From NCBI GenBank assembly GCA_946480585.1, contig CAMLKQ010000121.1:1-6854 (forward strand): 6,854 nt of DNA, written 5' to 3'. Below the pieces are notes generated by a model. It saw only the letters and a list, made by a program, of their open reading frames with translations. It was not told the origin of the DNA and searched no databases. This document shows positions 1 through 6,230 of this stretch, one piece after another. Made by a program: the position numbers and the translations under genes. Source of the DNA: an uncultured Kangiella sp. GTDB taxonomy: Bacteria; Pseudomonadota; Gammaproteobacteria; Enterobacterales; DSM-103792. Every line of letters starts with the position of its first letter. The first letter of the stretch is position 1.

Positions 1-39
1 CAGGAATTGTTGCAGCAGTGGCAGGGAGCGCAGCCGTGA
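1..39 (+). CDS. murE: MurE C-terminal tip (partial, 5' end outside window)
   Basis: Only the last 12 codons and the TGA stop (37-39) are present, reading [12 protein letters not shown]. Too little remains for domain recognition. The call rests on position: in the conserved dcw order, the gene directly before murF is murE, the UDP-MurNAc-tripeptide synthetase that adds the third stem residue (meso-diaminopimelate in most Gram-negatives). This is the only forward frame that closes just before the murF start. The stop overlaps the murF GTG as GTGA, the tight coupling expected of operon neighbours. It is inferred from context, so another upstream gene cannot be strictly excluded. Confidence 0.72.
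   Translation, partial: QELLQQWQGAQP
23..28 (+). promoter_or_regulatory. Ribosome binding site of murF
   Basis: AGGGAG, containing the core GGAG, lies 7 bases before the GTG at 36, inside the end of murE. This spacing is ideal for GTG 36, too long for the ATG at 45 (16 bases), and downstream of the alternative GTG at 18. It therefore decides the murF start. Confidence 0.7.
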
Positions 40-1424
40 TCACGATGCGCTTGCTCGATATCGCTCAGGCGACCGGCGGCCAGCTGGTTGGCGCTGCCGC
101 TGCAGCCGAGTCCGTCGTGCGTGCGGTCAATACCGATTCCCGTCAGGCCGTCGCGGAGTCGCTGTTCGTTGCGCTGCGTGGCGAGCGCTTTGATGCTCAT
201 GATTTTGCCGCTGCGGCCGTCAATGGCGGTGCCATCGCCGTGTTGGTCGAGCGGCAATTGCCGCTGTCAGTACCGCAAATCGTCGTGGCCGATACCCGCA
301 TCGCACTCGGTGATTTGGCGCGTTCCTGGCGCCGGTGCTGTGGCGCCACCGTGGTCGGTCTGACCGGCAGCGCCGGCAAGACCACGGTCAAGGAAATGAT
401 CGCCAGCATTCTGCGTCAGGACGGTGAAACGCTGGCCACGCTCGGCAATCTCAACAACGACATTGGTGTGCCGCTGACGCTGTTCCGTCTCGGTGCCGAA
501 CACAAATACGCGGTGATCGAGATGGGCGCAAACCACGGCGGCGAGATCGCCTATTGCGCCAGCATTGCCGAACCGACCGTGGCGGCGATTACCTTGATCG
601 GCGCCGCGCATCTGGAAGGGTTTGGTTCGCTCGAAGGCGTTGCCCATGCCAAGAGCGAAATTTACGCGGCGTTGCCAGCCGATGGCGTCGCTGTATTGAA
701 CGAAGATGCGCTGTTCCAGCCGATTCTGCGCGCCGCCATTGGCGCCCGTCGCAGTCTCCGGTTCGGCAGCCAGCCGAGCGCCGATATGCATGCTGAGCAG
801 ATCACGCTGGATGCCGACGCCTGCGCTCACTTCACGCTTGTGACTCCGCGTGGTCGGGTGGCGGTGCAGCTGCCGGTGCCGGGCCAGCACAACGTCATGA
901 ACGCGCTGACCGCGGCAGCGATGGCAGAGGCGTTGCAATTGCCGCTCGACAAGATTGCCCGTGGTCTGGCGGCAACGCCGGTGGTCGGTGGTCGTCTGGT
1001 GCGCAAAAAAGCGCGCTGTGGTGCAACGCTGATCGACGACACCTACAACGCCAACCTGTCGTCGGTGAAAGCGGCCATTGATCTGTTGGTCAGCCTGCCC
1101 GGCAAGCCGGTGCTGGTGCTCGGTGACATGGGCGAGCTCGGCAACGAGGCGGCCGCCATTCACGCCGAAGTCGGTCAGTACGCCAAACAGAAACAGCTGG
1201 CCGCGCTGTTCACGCTCGGCACGCTCAGTGCCGATACCAGCGCCGCGTTTGGTGCCGGTGGCAAACATTTTTCCGCATTCGAGCCGCTGCTTGCCGCGCT
1301 CGAATCGACCTTGACCCGCCAGCATGTCGTGCTGGTCAAGGGTTCCCGCAGTGCACGCATGGAGCGCGTTGTTTCTGCTCTTTCAAACCCCAACGACGAT
1401 AACAAACAAGGGGAGATGCACTGA
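36..1424 (+). CDS. murF: MurF, UDP-MurNAc-tripeptide:D-Ala-D-Ala ligase
   Basis: Cytoplasmic ATP-dependent ligase that joins D-Ala-D-Ala to UDP-MurNAc-tripeptide, giving the pentapeptide used by MraY. The product is 462 residues (E. coli MurF is 452). The N-terminal substrate domain carries the TDSR and [12 protein letters not shown] stretches (about 33-57). The central ATPase domain has the P-loop GSAGKTT at 111-117, then VKEM, NNDIG at 140-144, [10 protein letters not shown] and [19 protein letters not shown]; the lysine in the last stretch is the expected carbamylated one. The C-terminal domain has DTYNAN at 335-340 and KGSRSARME from 435. Start: GTG 36 gives [15 protein letters not shown], which matches the E. 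coli N-terminus (MISVTLSQLTDILNG) residue for residue in length. The GTG at 18 would add six residues and has a poorer ribosome site. The gene overlaps murE by 4 bases and mraY by 1. The C-terminus ends in an Asn/Asp-rich tail. Confidence 0.97.
   Translation: MITMRLLDIAQATGGQLVGAAAAAESVVRAVNTDSRQAVAESLFVALRGERFDAHDFAAAAVNGGAIAVLVERQLPLSVPQIVVADTRIALGDLARSWRRCCGATVVGLTGSAGKTTVKEMIASILRQDGETLATLGNLNNDIGVPLTLFRLGAEHKYAVIEMGANHGGEIAYCASIAEPTVAAITLIGAAHLEGFGSLEGVAHAKSEIYAALPADGVAVLNEDALFQPILRAAIGARRSLRFGSQPSADMHAEQITLDADACAHFTLVTPRGRVAVQLPVPGQHNVMNALTAAAMAEALQLPLDKIARGLAATPVVGGRLVRKKARCGATLIDDTYNANLSSVKAAIDLLVSLPGKPVLVLGDMGELGNEAAAIHAEVGQYAKQKQLAALFTLGTLSADTSAAFGAGGKHFSAFEPLLAALESTLTRQHVVLVKGSRSARMERVVSALSNPNDDNKQGEMH
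1408..1415 (+). promoter_or_regulatory. Ribosome binding site of mraY
   Basis: AAGGGGAG sits in the last codons of murF, 8 bases before the mraY ATG at 1424. The preceding 25 or so bases are unusually rich in A and C for this GC-rich window, which probably keeps the initiation region unstructured. Confidence 0.75.
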
Positions 1425-2506
1425 TGCTTTTGTGGCTCGCACAATACCTCGAACAGTATTACCACGGCTTCAATGTCTTTGGTTACCTGACCTTGCGCAC
1501 CATTCTTGGGGTACTGACCTCGCTGGCGATTTCGCTGATCGTCGGTCCCAAGATGATCGACTGGCTGCGTCGTTATCAGGTTGGTCAGACCGTGCGTAAA
1601 GATGGTCCGCAAACCCATCTGAGCAAGTCCGGCACGCCGACCATGGGCGGCACCCTGATTCTGGTGTCGATTGCACTCAGCACGCTGCTGTGGGCCAATC
1701 TGGACAACCGGTTTGTCTGGGTTGTGCTGCTGGTCACGCTCGGTTTTGGCGCCATCGGTTTTGCTGACGATTACATCAAGCTGGTGCGCAAAGATCCGAA
1801 GGGACTTATCGCGCGCTGGAAGTATTTCTGGCAGTCGGTGTTTGGTTTGGCGGCGGCAATTTATCTGTATATGAATGCTGCCAGCCCGGCCGAGACCACC
1901 CTGATCATTCCGTTCTTCAAGAATGTGCTGATCCCGCTCGGTGCGTTCTATGTGCTGCTGACCTATTTCGTCATTGTCGGCACCAGCAACGCCGTCAACC
2001 TGACCGATGGTCTCGATGGCCTCGCGATTGTCCCGACCGTAATGGTCGCCGGTGCGCTGGCGATTTTCGCCTATGTCACCGGCAACACCGTGTTCGCGGA
2101 ATACCTGCAAATTCCGTACGTCAAGGGCGTCGGTGAAGTGGCGGTGTTCTGCGGCGCGATAGTCGGCGCGGGCTTGGGTTTTCTCTGGTTTAACACCTAT
2201 CCGGCGATGGTGTTCATGGGTGACGTCGGCGCGCTGGCACTGGGCGCTGCGCTCGGCATTGTCGCGGTGCTGGTGCGGCAGGAACTGGTGCTGTTCGTGA
2301 TGGGCGGCGTGTTCGTCATGGAGACGGTGTCGGTGATGGTGCAGGTCGCGTCGTTCAAGCTGACCGGGCGCCGGGTGTTCCGGATGGCGCCGATTCACCA
2401 TCATTTTGAATTGAAGGGATGGCCGGAGCCGCGGGTGATCGTGCGGTTCTGGATCATCACGGTGATCTTGGTGCTGGCAGGGCTTGCCACACTGAAACTG
2501 CGTTAA
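1424..2506 (+). CDS. mraY: MraY, phospho-MurNAc-pentapeptide transferase
   Basis: Integral inner-membrane enzyme making lipid I: it transfers phospho-MurNAc-pentapeptide from UDP onto undecaprenyl phosphate, releasing UMP. At 360 residues it has the length of E. coli MraY and aligns with it without evident gaps. Visible motifs: [18 protein letters not shown] (60-77) near the cytoplasmic face, the aspartate pair D115-D116 in [23 protein letters not shown] (192-201), [18 protein letters not shown] with D267, and the HHH triplet at 325-327 in [13 protein letters not shown]115, D116 and D267 are the catalytic, magnesium-associated aspartates known from E. coli numbering. About ten hydrophobic membrane segments are visible. 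The family is the target of tunicamycin-like and muraymycin-type nucleoside inhibitors. The ATG overlaps the murF stop (TGATG), which favours reinitiation; murD follows after 12 bases. I saw nothing abnormal. Confidence 0.98.
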   Translation: MLLWLAQYLEQYYHGFNVFGYLTLRTILGVLTSLAISLIVGPKMIDWLRRYQVGQTVRKDGPQTHLSKSGTPTMGGTLILVSIALSTLLWANLDNRFVWVVLLVTLGFGAIGFADDYIKLVRKDPKGLIARWKYFWQSVFGLAAAIYLYMNAASPAETTLIIPFFKNVLIPLGAFYVLLTYFVIVGTSNAVNLTDGLDGLAIVPTVMVAGALAIFAYVTGNTVFAEYLQIPYVKGVGEVAVFCGAIVGAGLGFLWFNTYPAMVFMGDVGALALGAALGIVAVLVRQELVLFVMGGVFVMETVSVMVQVASFKLTGRRVFRMAPIHHHFELKGWPEPRVIVRFWIITVILVLAGLATLKLR

Positions 2507-2509
2507 GGA
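2504..2509 (+). promoter_or_regulatory. Ribosome binding site of murD, including the mraY stop codon
   Basis: TAAGGA matches six consecutive bases of the anti-Shine-Dalgarno complement; its first three bases are the mraY stop codon. Nine bases separate it from the murD ATG at 2519. Ribosomes terminating on mraY would therefore finish on the murD ribosome site. Confidence 0.75.
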
Positions 2510-2518
2510 CAGGCTGCA

Positions 2519-3859
2519 ATGGTTGATGCACGTCGCTTTCATGTGATCGCCGGTCTGGGCAAGACCGGGGTGTCGGTTGCGCGCTATCTGCGCAGCCGCG
2601 GCGTGCCGTTTGCCGTCACCGATACTCGGGCCAATCCACCCGGCGTTGATCAATTGAAGCAGATTGCACCCGATGTCGAGTGCAGTTTTGGCGTGCTCGA
2701 TGCCGACTTGTTGGCAAAAGCGGAAGTGATTGTGCTGTCACCGGGGCTCGCGCTGGCCGAGCCGGCCATTGTTGCGGCGCGCAGCCGCGGTGTGCAGGTC
2801 ATTGGCGATATCGAGTTGTTTGTTCAGGTCGCGCGCGCACCGATCATTGCCATCACCGGTTCAAATGGCAAAAGCACGGTGACCATGCTGACCGGCCATT
2901 TGCTCAATCATGCCGGCAAGAAAGCCTTGGTCGGCGGCAATATCGGCATTCCGGCACTCGACTTGCTCGAATTGCCGGTTCCGGATTTCTACGTGTTGGA
3001 GCTGTCGAGTTTTCAGCTGGAAACGACGCATAGCTTGCATGCCGCCGCCGCGACCGTGCTGAACATCAGCGAAGATCACATGGATCGCTACCCGTCGCTG
3101 ACGGCGTACGCGCAAGCCAAGGCCCGCATTTACCATCACGCCGCCGTTGCGGTGATCAATGCCGATGATCGGGAAACCCGCCGTGACTTTGATCAGGCCC
3201 GGCGCTTTGTCGCCTTTGCCGTGCATCACACTGACGCGGATTATCGGGTCGAGCACATTGACGGTCGCCGTTTTCTGACTGTGGGTGAGCAGGCCTTTGC
3301 CGATCTGGCGTACTTGCCGATTCAAGGCGAACACAACGCCGCCAATGTGCTGGCGGCGGTGGCGCTGTGCGAGGCGGTCGGCGTCAAGGCAGAAAAACTG
3401 CGTGACGGTTTGCGCAGCTTCCAGGGCTTGCCGCACCGCTGCGTGCTGGTGCGTGAACACACCGGCGTGCGCTATTACAACGATTCGAAAGCCACCAACG
3501 TCGGTGCGGCGCTGGCGGCGATCAACGGCATCGGCCCGGTCATCACCGGCAAGCTCGTGATCATCGCCGGTGGCGATGCCAAAGGTCAGGACCTGTCGCC
3601 ACTGACATCGGCGTTTGCCCAGTATGCTCGTGCCGTGGTGCTGCTCGGTCGCGATGCAGAACGGGTGTCGGCAGTGGTACCGGATACGGTGCGGCAAGAG
3701 TTTGTCGACAGCATTGAAGAAGCGGTCAAGTCGGCAGCCGATTTGGCCGAAGCCGGTGATGCGGTGCTGCTGTCGCCGGCGTGCGCGTCGCTGGACATGT
3801 TCCGCAATTACGAAGAGCGCGGCGACCGGTTCACCCGAGCGGCGGAGGCGTTGCCATGA
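2519..3859 (+). CDS. murD: MurD, UDP-MurNAc-L-Ala:D-glutamate ligase
   Basis: Cytoplasmic ATP-dependent ligase that adds D-glutamate to UDP-MurNAc-L-Ala, the second step of stem-peptide assembly. The product is 446 residues (E. coli 438). N-terminal Rossmann-like UDP-binding domain: GLGKTG (12-17) and DTR at 35-37, a stretch that contacts substrate in E. coli MurD. Central ATPase domain: P-loop GSNGKST (114-120), GGNIGIPALDLL, ELSSFQLETT (161-170), EDHMDRYP (185-192) and the expected carbamylated lysine K201 in AQAKARIY. C-terminal domain: LPHR (304-307), NDSKATNVGA (321-330), AGGDAKGQDLSPL and the SPACASLDMF block (419-428). The ATG at 2519 aligns with the E. coli start. Its last 4 bases overlap ftsW (ATGA). 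The serine codon in the P-loop is TCA, one of only four such codons in the window. All key residues appear intact. Confidence 0.98.
   Translation: MVDARRFHVIAGLGKTGVSVARYLRSRGVPFAVTDTRANPPGVDQLKQIAPDVECSFGVLDADLLAKAEVIVLSPGLALAEPAIVAARSRGVQVIGDIELFVQVARAPIIAITGSNGKSTVTMLTGHLLNHAGKKALVGGNIGIPALDLLELPVPDFYVLELSSFQLETTHSLHAAAATVLNISEDHMDRYPSLTAYAQAKARIYHHAAVAVINADDRETRRDFDQARRFVAFAVHHTDADYRVEHIDGRRFLTVGEQAFADLAYLPIQGEHNAANVLAAVALCEAVGVKAEKLRDGLRSFQGLPHRCVLVREHTGVRYYNDSKATNVGAALAAINGIGPVITGKLVIIAGGDAKGQDLSPLTSAFAQYARAVVLLGRDAERVSAVVPDTVRQEFVDSIEEAVKSAADLAEAGDAVLLSPACASLDMFRNYEERGDRFTRAAEALP
3844..3848 (+). promoter_or_regulatory. Ribosome binding site of ftsW
   Basis: GGAGG within the last codons of murD. 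It is 7 bases from the ATG at 3856 and 10 bases from the adjacent in-frame ATG at 3859, so it favours the first but does not exclude the second. Confidence 0.72.
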
Positions 3860-5124
3860 TGGCCCGCCTGCAACAGTGGTTCGGTCATAGCAGTCACGAC
3901 AACAGTCATGGCAACGACGCAACGCCAGCGGTTTTCGATCGCTGGCTGGCGGGCTTGGTCGTGCTGCTGCTGGCGCTCGGCATCTTGATGGTCGCGTCCA
4001 GTTCGCTGCCGTTTGCGATGGAGCGGCATGACAACGGTTTCTATTTTGTCATCCGGCATTTGGTGTATCTCGGCATTGGCGGTGTTGCTGCGGCGGTGAT
4101 CCTGACCCGGCCGAGCGCCGACTGGCAGAAAATTGCCATGCATTTGCTGGTCGTCTGTCTGGTCATGCTGGTGCTGGTGTTGCTGCTGGGGCGCGAGATC
4201 AACGGTGCCAAACGCTGGCTCGGCGTTGGCGCGTTTACTGTGCAGGTGTCTGAACTCGCCAAGTTGTTTGTGATCATTTATCTGGCCGACTATCTGCAGC
4301 GCCGCAACGAATTGCTGCGCACGCGGTTTGAAGGCTTCTTCCGGCCGCTGCTGATTCTGGGCTTTACCACCTTCCTGCTGCTGCTGGAGCCGGATTACGG
4401 CGCCAGTGTCGTGATCACGGCGACCTGTTTGGCGATGATGTTTCTGGCCGGCGCAAAAGTCTGGCAGTTCATCGCGCTCTGTCTGGTTGCCGGTGCGGCA
4501 TTGGCGGTGGTGGCGTTGTCGGCGGAATACCGGTTGGCGCGTTTGAAAACGTTCTTGGACCCGTGGGCCGATCCGTATGGCAGCGGTTACCAGCTGACTC
4601 AATCCCTGATCGCGTTTGGTCGCGGCGAATGGGCCGGCCAGGGTTTGGGCAACAGTTTGCAGAAGCTCGCTTATCTGCCGGAAGCGCATACCGATTTTGT
4701 CTTTGCGGTGATTGCCGAAGAGTTTGGTTTTGTTGGTGTCATCGCCGTGTTGACGTTGTTCGCGCTGCTGGTGCTGCGCGTTCTGCGCGTCGCCCAGCTG
4801 GCGCTGAAAGCGGAAATGGCGTTTCCGGCCTATGCCTGTGTCGGCATTGCGACTTGGTTTGCCTTGCAGGCGCTGATCAACATCGGTGTGGCGAGCGGCG
4901 CGTTGCCGACCAAGGGCTTGACCTTGCCGTTCATTTCTTACGGTGGCAACGCGGTGATCGTCACGATGGCCGCGGTCGCGTTTGTTTTGCGGGTGGATTA
5001 CGAGCGTCGCTTGCGGGCCGGTGTGGGTCGCAATGTGCGACCGGAGCGGGTGCGAAATCTGGTCGCCGAGCCGCAACGCGCGGAACCGGCATTGCGCGAT
5101 GACGCAGACGAGGTGACCGCATGA
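3856..5124 (+). CDS. ftsW: FtsW, SEDS septal peptidoglycan glycosyltransferase
   Basis: Polytopic inner-membrane protein of the SEDS family. With its class B PBP partner FtsI it polymerises lipid II at the division septum. The product is 422 residues (E. coli 414). Residues 1-28 are a polar, His/Asn/Asp-rich cytoplasmic tail; about ten hydrophobic segments follow between 29 and 380. Family signatures: INGAKRWLGVG (115-125), LEPDYGASVV (177-186), FLAGAKVWQFIA (196-207), DPYGSGYQLTQSLIAFGRGE (239-258), GQGLGNSLQKLAYLPEAHTD (261-280) with D280 at the catalytic aspartate (E. coli D297), and PTKGLTLPFISYGG (351-364). Two conserved spots differ: QVSE at 130-133 where QPSE or QPAE is usual, and SYGGNA where SYGGSS is usual. 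RodA is the alternative paralogue, but the murD-murG context and closer match to E. coli FtsW favour FtsW. Reading frame continues upstream into murD, but ATG 3856 has the ribosome site and forms an ATGA overlap with murD. Confidence 0.96.
   Translation: MMARLQQWFGHSSHDNSHGNDATPAVFDRWLAGLVVLLLALGILMVASSSLPFAMERHDNGFYFVIRHLVYLGIGGVAAAVILTRPSADWQKIAMHLLVVCLVMLVLVLLLGREINGAKRWLGVGAFTVQVSELAKLFVIIYLADYLQRRNELLRTRFEGFFRPLLILGFTTFLLLLEPDYGASVVITATCLAMMFLAGAKVWQFIALCLVAGAALAVVALSAEYRLARLKTFLDPWADPYGSGYQLTQSLIAFGRGEWAGQGLGNSLQKLAYLPEAHTDFVFAVIAEEFGFVGVIAVLTLFALLVLRVLRVAQLALKAEMAFPAYACVGIATWFALQALINIGVASGALPTKGLTLPFISYGGNAVIVTMAAVAFVLRVDYERRLRAGVGRNVRPERVRNLVAEPQRAEPALRDDADEVTA
5110..5116 (+). promoter_or_regulatory. 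Ribosome binding site of murG
   Basis: GAGGTGA is a seven-base match to the anti-Shine-Dalgarno complement, the longest in this window. It lies in the last ftsW codons, with GAGG 7 bases before the murG ATG at 5121. It suggests efficient murG initiation in addition to coupling from ftsW. Confidence 0.75.
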
Positions 5125-6230
5125 GCGCGCCTTGTTTGCTGATCGCTGCCGGTGGCACCGGCGGTCATATTTTTCCTGCCCTTGCGGTAGCAGATGTGTT
5201 GCGCGCGCGCGGCTGGCGAATTGAATGGCTTGGCAGCCGTGGTGGTCTGGAAGAGCATCTGGTGCCGGCGCGCGCGATTCCGCTGCATCTGCTTGCCATC
5301 AGCGGTCTGCGCGGCAAGGGCGTCAAAGCTTTGCTGTTGGCGCCGTTTCGCCTGGTCGGTGCGCTGTTCGCGGCGCGCCGGGTGCTGCAGCAAACCCAAG
5401 CCGATGTTGTGCTCGGCATGGGCGGTTTTGCCAGTGGTCCGGGCGGGTTGATGGCGCGCATCAGCGGTCGGCCGCTGGTGATTCACGAACAGAACGCGAT
5501 CGCCGGGATGACCAATCGCTGGTTGGCGAAAGTCGCGACGGTGGTGCTGCAGGCATTCCCGAATGCATTTGCCGATGCGAGCGTGCGTTCGGTGGGCAAT
5601 CCGGTGCGCGCCGATTTGCTGAAACTGGCGCCGGCAGCCGAGCGTTTCGCCGATCGCAGCGGTGCCTTGCGCATTCTGGTGGTGGGCGGCAGTCGCGGTG
5701 CCGCGGCATTGAATGAGCAGGTGCCGGCGGCTGTCGCGCAGCTGCAGGCCGAAGTGGAAGTGTGGCATCAGACCGGTCGCCAGCAGCAGGCCGTGACGCA
5801 GGCGCGTTATGGCGAGCGTCGCGGCGTTCGGGTCAGTGAATTTATTGACGACATGGCGTCGGCATACCGCTGGGCCGATGTCGTGATCTGCCGGGCTGGT
5901 GCGTTGACGGTGTCGGAAGTGGCGGCGGTTGGTGTGCCGGCGATTTTTGTCCCGTACCCGCACGCGGTGGATGATCACCAGACCGCCAATGCCCGCTATT
6001 TGAGCGAGCGTGGCGCCGCCTGGTTGCTGCCACAGACCGCGCTGACGCCAGCGGCGCTGGCAACGCAGCTGAGCGAGCTGGCCAGTCAGCGTGACGTATT
6101 GAAGAACATGGCGGTAGCGGCACAGGCCGCTGCCATTACCGACGCCGCCGAACAAGTGGCGGCCGCCTGCGAGCGTGTGCTGACGGCGCGCAACACGCAG
6201 GCGTTGAACGAGAGGAACGGCAATGGCTAA
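5121..6230 (+). CDS. murG: MurG, UDP-GlcNAc:lipid I GlcNAc transferase
   Basis: Peripheral, cytoplasmic-face GT-B glycosyltransferase (family GT28) that transfers GlcNAc from UDP-GlcNAc to lipid I, producing lipid II. The product is 369 residues (E. coli 355). N-terminal acceptor domain: glycine-rich loop [14 protein letters not shown] (11-24), ISGLRGKG (60-67), [12 protein letters not shown] (98-109) and [11 protein letters not shown] (122-132). C-terminal UDP-GlcNAc domain: [13 protein letters not shown] (187-199), [17 protein letters not shown] (239-249), [10 protein letters not shown] (257-266) with E266 in the position of the ribose-binding glutamate, and [10 protein letters not shown] (279-288). 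The third glycine loop reads GGSRGA where E. coli has GGSQGA. The ATG overlaps the ftsW stop by 4 bases (ATGA) and the gene's end overlaps murC by 8. All motifs needed for activity appear present. Confidence 0.97.
   Translation: MSAPCLLIAAGGTGGHIFPALAVADVLRARGWRIEWLGSRGGLEEHLVPARAIPLHLLAISGLRGKGVKALLLAPFRLVGALFAARRVLQQTQADVVLGMGGFASGPGGLMARISGRPLVIHEQNAIAGMTNRWLAKVATVVLQAFPNAFADASVRSVGNPVRADLLKLAPAAERFADRSGALRILVVGGSRGAAALNEQVPAAVAQLQAEVEVWHQTGRQQQAVTQARYGERRGVRVSEFIDDMASAYRWADVVICRAGALTVSEVAAVGVPAIFVPYPHAVDDHQTANARYLSERGAAWLLPQTALTPAALATQLSELASQRDVLKNMAVAAQAAAITDAAEQVAAACERVLTARNTQALNERNGNG
6212..6216 (+). promoter_or_regulatory. Ribosome binding site of murC
   Basis: GAGGA lies in the final murG codons, 6 bases before the murC ATG at 6223. 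It supports that ATG, which lies inside murG, as the start. Confidence 0.7.

Noticed and set aside
2507..2518. mraY-murD gap as a possible promoter or terminator site
   Set aside because: It is only 12 bases long, is occupied by the murD ribosome site, and has no hairpin or T-run.
1175..2653. 492-codon reverse-strand open frame across mraY and its flanks
   Set aside because: It is in exact antisense register with mraY and murD and is open because TTA, CTA and TCA are absent. The translation is a His/Arg/Gln-rich mix without recognisable domains, and the sense strand holds unmistakable MraY.
3808..5076. 422-codon reverse-strand open frame opposite ftsW
   Set aside because: Same cause: codon-register shadow of a sense gene lacking TTA, CTA and TCA. 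No family resemblance seen.
4563..5102. Forward 179-codon open frame inside ftsW
   Set aside because: It is an off-frame shadow wholly within the clear FtsW reading frame, with an arginine/cysteine-rich translation and no recognisable motif.
5148..5162. Perfect inverted repeat GCCGGTG-G-CACCGGC early in murG, a possible hairpin
   Set aside because: It encodes the conserved glycine-rich loop GGTGG, so protein constraint plus GC-rich codon choice explains it. The ribosome site and start lie upstream of it and are not sequestered.
4998..6155. 385-codon reverse-strand open frame opposite murG
   Set aside because: Codon-register shadow of murG, with no domain or plausible context for a gene there.
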